NCBI GenBank assembly: GCA_002345725.1
Contig: DDWP01000017.1
Span: 1-5,558 of the forward strand
DNA length: 5,558 bases
Source of the DNA: Candidatus Shapirobacteria bacterium UBA2283
GTDB taxonomy: Bacteria; Patescibacteriota; Microgenomatia; UBA12405
Reading direction: 5' to 3'
The stretch's first letter is position 1. Each line of letters opens with the position of its first letter. The position numbers and the translations under genes are program-made. Below are positions 1 to 2,366 of the stretch, piece after piece. The notes beneath the pieces are model-generated. The model searched no databases and had not been told where the DNA came from. It saw only the letters and a program-made list of their open reading frames with translations.

Positions 1-74
1 ACGGGACTTACGGCGACGAACTGAGCCAGGAGGACAAAAAACACCACCATGGCTTGAAACAATTTTCGAGCCAT
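1..74 (-). CDS. N-terminus of a putative secreted or membrane protein (partial)
   Basis: Reading leftward from ATG at 74, 24 codons are open to the window edge and begin MARKLFQAMVVFFVLLAQ. A short basic start (R3, K4) followed by a hydrophobic run of about 15 residues is typical of a Sec signal peptide or an N-terminal membrane anchor. No cleavage site can be fixed, because only VAVSP follows. A good Shine-Dalgarno sequence, AAAAGGAG, has its GGAG at 86-83, 8 bases before ATG, which supports this start. The 60-base line holding it is about 53% GC, richer than most of the left part of the window. A large inverted repeat (113-167) lies in its leader. The rest of the gene, and so its function, is outside the window. 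Confidence 0.6.
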   Translation of the reverse strand, partial: MARKLFQAMVVFFVLLAQFVAVSP

Positions 75-112
75 TGCGGTTTCTCCTTTTGGTTTTTATT
101 TCTTATTTTTCA

Positions 113-167
113 TTTTTGAACGACCAGCTCAAGGCAGGTCAACTACCCTCAGATGGCCGTTCAAAAA
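113..167 (-). promoter_or_regulatory. Long inverted repeat in the leader of the signal-peptide gene
   Basis: Arms of 13 bases (TTTTTGAACGACC at 113-125 and GGCCGTTCAAAAA at 155-167) flank a 29-base loop. The single imperfect position is an A:C mismatch on the plus strand but a G-U pair in minus-strand RNA, so the structure favours a minus-strand transcript. That transcript would lead into the signal-peptide gene, whose ATG is 38 bases past the hairpin. No T-run follows on either strand, so it does not look like an intrinsic terminator. A weak -10 (TATAAG, 190-185) could start this leader near 178. It may be a cis-acting RNA element or a protein-binding site. It matches no known riboswitch that I recognise. 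Confidence 0.5.
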
Positions 168-292
168 CAAACCTCTTTTATTTACTTATATACTCAAATA
201 GCGTGTGTTGTTAACGTGCTTATTTAACGCTTCTACATGCTTACGCACAATTAGCATTAAAAAAACCAAAAAAGCCCTCAAACAACACCGAA

Positions 293-358
293 TTAACGGC
301 AATCATTTAGGACCCTATGATGTTCTACTTTGTAGCGCTGTGCTACATTTATTAACAT
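293..358 (-). CDS. Possible 21-residue leaderless small ORF
   Basis: ATG at 358 lies 5 bases past the -10 box of a near-consensus minus-strand promoter, and the frame runs 21 codons (starting MLINVAQRYKVEHH) to TAA at 295-293. There is no Shine-Dalgarno sequence, so it would be read from a leaderless mRNA. The peptide is basic, with no recognisable motif or membrane segment. The placement of ATG relative to the promoter is the only support. A 21-codon ORF can arise by chance, and the same promoter could instead make a small non-coding RNA. Confidence 0.25.
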   Translation of the reverse strand: MLINVAQRYKVEHHRVLNDCR

Positions 359-363
359 GACCG

Positions 364-392
364 TTTATACACCACGAATACGCATAAGTCAA
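364..392 (-). promoter_or_regulatory. Minus-strand sigma-70-type promoter
   Basis: TTGACT (-35, 392-387) and TATAAA (-10, 369-364) are separated by 17 bases, which is close to consensus. Transcription would start near 357, at the ATG of the possible 21-residue ORF, and run toward the signal-peptide gene. The promoter lies downstream of the 73-residue gene, so it does not serve that gene. Confidence 0.55.
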
Positions 393-421
393 TAATATAA
401 GATAGTCAAAAACATCTCTCC

Positions 422-643
422 CTAATCGTCTTTCACGATCGGTCTTGATTCAATCGTCGCTGCAGCTGTAACCCCCTTATCTTGATGCATTATTCTTCTT
501 TGTTCAGGTGTAGTCTGCACTGGCTTACGAGGACGCGTCAATTCCCCGTTAGAACTCGTTTTAGCCTCTGGAATAACTGTTGGTACTGAAAAAAAAGACA
601 TCTGGTCCGCACTGTTATTATCAGGTCGGCCAGATCTAGCCAT
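422..643 (-). CDS. Small polar protein of unknown function (73 aa)
   Basis: I do not recognise this protein. It starts MARSGRPDNNSADQMSFFSV and is rich in Pro, Thr, Arg, Ser and charged residues, with no membrane segment and no cysteine. The sequence suggests a largely disordered protein, with basic patches (around RPRKP, and near residues 48-56) that could bind nucleic acid or a partner. A promoter with TTGACA and TATTAT lies upstream (719-690). There is no clear Shine-Dalgarno before ATG 643. An 11-codon ORF in the same frame ends at TAG just two codons earlier, so re-initiation is possible. The Arg- and Pro-rich make-up resembles that of the incomplete ORF at 5389. That is only an impression of composition, not a homology claim. 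Confidence 0.6.
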   Translation of the reverse strand: MARSGRPDNNSADQMSFFSVPTVIPEAKTSSNGELTRPRKPVQTTPEQRRIMHQDKGVTAAATIESRPIVKDD

Positions 644-646
644 GAT

Positions 647-682
647 CTAAGCAATTACAAAAACCAATAATTCAACTCTCAT
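647..682 (-). CDS. Possible 11-residue leader peptide
   Basis: ATG at 682 lies 7 bases after the TATTAT box, where transcription should begin. The reading frame is MRVELLVFVIA followed by TAG (649-647). One codon (ATC) then separates that stop from the ATG of the 73-residue gene, in the same frame. The peptide is short and hydrophobic. It may couple translation of the next gene by re-initiation, or it may simply be the untranslated leader. The evidence is only the position and the spacing. Confidence 0.22.
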   Translation of the reverse strand: MRVELLVFVIA

Positions 683-689
683 TTTTAGG

Positions 690-719
690 ATAATACACCA
701 GCTCTTTATTCTCTGTCAA
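690..719 (-). promoter_or_regulatory. Promoter for the 73-residue gene
   Basis: A perfect TTGACA (-35, 719-714) is followed after 18 bases by TATTAT (-10, 695-690) on the minus strand. The -35 box begins right at the stop codon (TAG 722-720) of the preceding 64-residue gene. This indicates that the 73-residue gene has its own transcript. The start point should fall near 683. Confidence 0.6.
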
Positions 720-914
720 CTATTCTGCTTTTACCACTTTCCAATCATCTGTTCTCTTTTTACTTCCCCCACCAACTAATGCTGGTAACACTTGCCCTCT
801 CACCGCAACAACGTCATCAACTTTCATAACTACTGCCGCTAATGGTTTCTCGAGATCCACCCTCACTCCAGCATCCGCATAACTTTTTTTTAACTCTTGC
901 CCTTCTACTGCCAT
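720..914 (-). CDS. Hypothetical protein (64 aa)
   Basis: I do not recognise this protein. It runs from ATG 914 to TAG 722-720 and begins MAVEGQELKKSYADAGVRVD. It has alternating Val-rich stretches (around AAVVMKVDDVVAVRGQVLP) suggesting beta strands, then a flexible GGGSKKR segment and a charged tail containing DDWK. There is no cysteine, signal peptide or membrane segment. No Shine-Dalgarno precedes the ATG; the upstream sequence is a highly AT-rich repeat-like tract. The gap to the 36-residue ORF upstream is 47 bases, so it could be the last gene of that group. The plus-strand frame over the same region gives a hydrophobic, low-complexity translation of the AT tract and is less believable. 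The tail has a faint likeness to the end of the 118-residue protein. Confidence 0.55.
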   Translation of the reverse strand: MAVEGQELKKSYADAGVRVDLEKPLAAVVMKVDDVVAVRGQVLPALVGGGSKKRTDDWKVVKAE

Positions 915-918
915 TTTC

Positions 919-958
919 TGAATTTTTTAAATTCTTAAATTCTAAATTTTTAAATTAT
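919..958. repeat. AT-only-like repeat tract before the 64-residue gene
   Basis: The stretch is almost pure A/T and contains GAATTT-TTT-AAATTC (920-934), two direct copies of TTAAATTC and a further TAAATTTTTAAATTA. Similar patterns of AAATTT words are common between genes in low-GC genomes. It separates the 36-residue ORF from the 64-residue gene. It may be an easily melted promoter region, but no convincing -35/-10 pair is present. Confidence 0.45.
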
Positions 959-961
959 TTT

Positions 962-1072
962 TTATATCTTCTGCAAATGTTCTGTTTTTTTCCTTGGTTT
1001 GTGAGTCCGCCAGCTGGCGGACTCACATTCCTCGGGTTCCTCAGGGGGGAAGACAGGTTTGGTCAACTTCAT
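962..1072 (-). CDS. Possible small charged protein (36 aa) containing a palindromic repeat
   Basis: This ORF is read on the minus strand from ATG 1072 to TAA 964-962. It begins MKLTKPVFPPEEPEECES and ends in a very basic segment (HKPRKKTEHLQKI). A GGAG sequence at 1084-1081 lies 8 bases before ATG, which fits a ribosome-binding site. The middle (residues about 16-24, ...ESASWRTH) is encoded by the 26-base palindrome at 1001-1026. It sits 32 bases after the 57-residue ORF and would be the third gene of a compact group. There is no recognisable domain. The short length and the repeat content keep confidence low. Confidence 0.35.
   Translation of the reverse strand: MKLTKPVFPPEEPEECESASWRTHKPRKKTEHLQKI
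1001..1026. repeat. 26-base perfect palindrome
   Basis: GTGAGTCCGCCAG (1001-1013) is followed directly by its exact reverse complement CTGGCGGACTCAC (1014-1026). The GC-rich core TCCGCCAGCTGGCGGA stands out from the AT-rich sequence to its left. From memory, this core recurs in genomes of Patescibacteria and some other groups. That memory cannot be checked here. No T-run follows on either strand, so it is not a normal terminator. It falls inside the 36-residue ORF. Confidence 0.8.
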
Positions 1073-1104
1073 TAACCCGTCTCCCACCCATCAGGCCGCA
1101 CGTT

Positions 1105-1278
1105 TTACTTCTTGTTAATTCCTTCGCTCTGGACAAGAGCGGGGTGCTTTCCAGACGGTTTTTGTGACGGGCCTTGACCCAGTGGAAGGGTGCTGGCACG
1201 AACACAACTTGCCGGTACCTTGCTGGGGGGCACGCCTTCGGTGGGACGAATATTCCTGGTAGACGGAGTGGTGGCCAT
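1105..1278 (-). CDS. Small Pro/Ser-rich protein (57 aa), coupled to the upstream gene
   Basis: ATG at 1278 shares one base with the stop of the 78-residue gene (TAATG), and a strong GGAGG (1289-1285) lies 6 bases before it. This is a textbook arrangement for coupled translation. The frame runs 57 codons to TAA 1107-1105, beginning MATTPSTRNIRPTEG and ending in EGINKK. It is rich in Pro, Ser, Thr and Lys, with one Cys (C25), and is probably disordered. I recognise no family. The other minus-strand frame covering this region (start near 1330) has no ribosome-binding site and overlaps both genes, so it was not chosen. The sampled 60-base line in this gene is about 58% GC, clearly above the AT-rich neighbours. 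Confidence 0.5.
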   Translation of the reverse strand: MATTPSTRNIRPTEGVPPSKVPASCVRASTLPLGQGPSQKPSGKHPALVQSEGINKK

Positions 1279-1514
1279 TACTTGCCTCCAAAATGAGGCT
1301 GATGCCGAACCGGACGACGTTCATGGTCACAATCAGGTGTGGCTTTTTGAGCTACCACTGGCGCAGACTTGACGACAAGTTTCACAACTGGTACAGGCTT
1401 TGTTTTAACTGGCTCAGGGGCCAACGCATGAACCATCGCTGCAGCACCAGCCGGCGAAATCCCATGGACCGTAGCATGGTCCAGCAACGCTTGGTACAAC
1501 TTTTTGTCAGACAT
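1278..1514 (-). CDS. Hypothetical protein with helical head and Pro/Val/Lys tail (78 aa)
   Basis: Reading starts at ATG 1514, with AAAGGG (1526-1521) 6 bases upstream as a fair Shine-Dalgarno. The first 32 or so residues (MSDKKLYQALLDHATVHG, then an Ala-rich stretch) look like two short amphipathic helices. Residues about 33-62 are a Pro/Val/Lys-rich linker with PEPVKTKPVP and similar words. The C-terminus is rich in His and Arg. There is no membrane segment. I recognise no family. It is first in the group 78-57-36 residues, and its end overlaps the start of the next gene. Its leader is long and unusual: a purine-only tract and a nested inverted repeat. Sampled GC is about 60%, which may mean a different origin from the rest of the window. 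Confidence 0.6.
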   Translation of the reverse strand: MSDKKLYQALLDHATVHGISPAGAAAMVHALAPEPVKTKPVPVVKLVVKSAPVVAQKATPDCDHERRPVRHQPHFGGK

Positions 1515-1596
1515 GAGTTTCCCTTTCTAATTGACTACAGACTGAGATTTTACTTATTTTCTTTACTTTTTTCTTTTCTTTCCTTTTCCTCTTTTC

Positions 1597-1671
1597 TCCA
1601 TTTAATCACCACACTGGTGAAATGGAACCAAATCACAACTATAAAAATTATGAACTAGTTCCATTTCACCA
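1597..1671 (-). promoter_or_regulatory. Nested inverted repeats able to form two exclusive hairpins
   Basis: TGGTGAAATGGAAC (1615-1628) and GTTCCATTTCACCA (1658-1671) form a perfect 14-base inverted repeat with a 29-base loop. The left arm can instead pair with TCCATTT...CACC (1597-1610), giving a hairpin with a 5-base loop and a 3-base bulge. In minus-strand RNA the order is arm A, arm B, arm C, where B can pair with A or with C, as in attenuators and riboswitches. A purine tract follows instead of a T-run, so if it regulates, translation or RNA stability is more likely than termination. A tandem protein-binding site is the other option. Confidence 0.55.
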
Positions 1672-1718
1672 ACACTAGGGATAGGAATTTCAAAATAAGG
1701 GGGTTTTAAAAACGAACA

Positions 1719-1759
1719 TTTGCAGATTGTTAGTGTACCTTCTCTACAACAATCGCAAA
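1719..1759. repeat. Inverted repeat (hairpin)
   Basis: TTTGC-GATTGTT (1719-1731, with one bulged A at 1724) pairs with AACAATCGCAAA (1748-1759) across a 16-base loop. It lies between the nested repeats and the extended -10 motif. No T-run follows. It may be part of a structured leader of the 78-residue gene. Confidence 0.45.
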
Positions 1760-1824
1760 ATTTTCACTTCTCTGTTTCCGTACCGCGATGGTTACGCTGC
1801 GGTCTGCTGTTTCGAATTGTAGCG

Positions 1825-1833
1825 ATTATACCA
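1825..1833 (-). promoter_or_regulatory. Extended -10 motif
   Basis: On the minus strand TGG-TATAAT (1833-1825) is a perfect extended -10 element. The -35 position (TAGATA at 17 bases) is poor, which extended -10 promoters tolerate. The predicted start is near 1818, about 300 bases before the 78-residue gene. No other good promoter for that gene was found closer. Confidence 0.4.
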
Positions 1834-1905
1834 GATCATCCTATATATATCTACATAAAAATTACACATACTAAACTAGTATTAGTTGACGAATAATTTA
1901 TTGCA

Positions 1906-2262
1906 TCACCATTTCCATTTATCCATCCGCTTATCATCAGGCTCTGTTATTTCCACTCCACCCCCAGGTGATACATCAGCCATAATCCTATGAACCAACA
2001 ATCTTTCAGGCTTATTCCCATCAACTCGTCCCTCTCTTTTTAGAACAATTCGTCTCAAATCCTTATATCTCGTTGCCGGCAACACTACCACTTGACTCTT
2101 ATCAACTTCAGATTCTCTAACTAATCCAGACCGTACCCCCTCCTCCACCACAGAAACCATCTTTCCAACCCTATTTTTTTCCTTACTCCCCCTACTCCCA
2201 AACGATCTAATTTTCTGAAAACCACCTTCTGGATCATGAGTATCAAATCTTTTCGATGTCAT
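1906..2262 (-). CDS. Basic hypothetical protein (118 aa)
   Basis: I do not recognise this protein. It begins MTSKRFDTHDPEGGFQKI and ends in MDKWKW before TGA (1908-1906). It is rich in Lys, Arg, Asp, Glu and Val, has no Cys, signal peptide or membrane segment, and so is probably cytosolic. The first 35 residues are Gly/Ser/Arg-rich and likely flexible. The middle (VVVLPATRYKDLRRIVLKRE) reads as strand-helix, and basic patches make nucleic-acid binding possible but unproven. Support for it being real comes from the near-consensus promoter directly in front of ATG 2262 and from the lack of a competing frame. It is divergent from the ATPase gene with 104 bases between the starts, so the two may be controlled together. 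There is no Shine-Dalgarno; a leaderless mRNA is expected. Confidence 0.7.
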   Translation of the reverse strand: MTSKRFDTHDPEGGFQKIRSFGSRGSKEKNRVGKMVSVVEEGVRSGLVRESEVDKSQVVVLPATRYKDLRRIVLKREGRVDGNKPERLLVHRIMADVSPGGGVEITEPDDKRMDKWKW

Positions 2263-2271
2263 TGTTCGGAT

Positions 2272-2299
2272 ATTATCCTACTATCCCATAACTTGTCAA
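2272..2299 (-). promoter_or_regulatory. Promoter of the 118-residue gene (leaderless)
   Basis: A perfect TTGACA (-35, 2299-2294) and GATAAT (-10, 2277-2272) are 16 bases apart on the minus strand. The start point should fall near 2265, only 2-3 bases from ATG 2262. There is no room for a ribosome-binding site, so the mRNA should be leaderless. Confidence 0.65.
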
Positions 2300-2314
2300 A
2301 GCCCAAAATCCAAG

Positions 2315-2336
2315 TCCCTCCTTGTCAAGGGAGGGA
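2315..2336. repeat. GC-rich inverted repeat between divergent genes
   Basis: TCCCTC-CTTG (2315-2324) pairs with CAAG-GGAGGGA (2326-2336) across one base, with one bulged G. It continues as ATTTAGGGTGGG. From memory, hairpins of the type CCCTCCTTG...CAAGGGAGG followed by a TTAGGGTGGG tail are scattered in many bacterial genomes, including Patescibacteria. This was not checked. It sits where the -35 box of the ATPase promoter should be and could affect that promoter. Confidence 0.65.
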
Positions 2337-2355
2337 TTTAGGGTGGGTTTTGCTC

Positions 2356-2361
2356 TATAAT
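2356..2361 (+). promoter_or_regulatory. -10 box of the ATPase gene (leaderless)
   Basis: A perfect TATAAT ends 5 bases before ATG 2367, which places the transcription start at or next to the A of ATG. No Shine-Dalgarno exists. The -35 position lies within the tail of the GC-rich inverted repeat and shows no TTGACA, so an activator or the repeat itself may matter. Confidence 0.6.
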
Positions 2362-2366
2362 AACTT

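Larger units (their letters stand above)
75..421. other. Intergenic stretch between two minus-strand genes
   Basis: This 347-base stretch has no long ORF. It holds the ribosome-binding site and leader hairpin of the signal-peptide gene at its left end. On its right side there is a good minus-strand promoter (364-392) that feeds a possible 21-residue ORF (293-358). Within that ORF a small hairpin, TGTAGC/GCTACA (331-347), can form. A pair of T-runs on the minus strand near 262-277 might end a short transcript, but I see only a four-pair stem before it, so no terminator is called. Confidence 0.6.
1515..1905. other. Structured intergenic region (391 bases)
   Basis: No protein gene is credible here. 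Going leftward from 1905, the region holds an extended -10 motif on the minus strand (1833-1825), a small hairpin ACCGC/GCGGT (1782-1803), a longer hairpin (1719-1759), the nested inverted repeats at 1597-1671, and an unbroken 34-base pyrimidine run on the plus strand (1566-1599), which is purine-only in minus-strand RNA. If transcription starts near 1818, all of this forms a leader of about 300 bases for the 78-residue gene. The hairpins may instead belong to a separate small RNA. I recognise no named RNA family. Confidence 0.5.

Noticed and set aside
262..301. Minus-strand terminator with two T-runs
   Set aside because: Only a four-pair stem (GCCG/CGGT) is present and it is about 17 bases away from the first T-run.
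1001..1026. Palindrome as an intrinsic terminator
   Set aside because: No T-run follows the stem on either strand. On the minus strand it is followed by an A-rich stretch.
842..1075. Plus-strand hydrophobic ORF of 77 codons
   Set aside because: It translates the AT-rich repeat tract and a palindrome, has no ribosome-binding site or promoter, and overlaps better-supported minus-strand genes.
1115..1330. Minus-strand ORF of 71 codons
   Set aside because: It overlaps the 78- and 57-residue genes in another frame and lacks a ribosome-binding site, while both of those have one.
1190..1372. Plus-strand ORF of 60 codons
   Set aside because: It is antisense to the 57-residue and 78-residue genes and has no start signals.
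1293..1658. Plus-strand ORF of 121 codons
   Set aside because: It is the shadow of the 78-residue gene extended by the pyrimidine run. The composition (many Phe, Leu, Arg, Trp) is that of an antisense frame.
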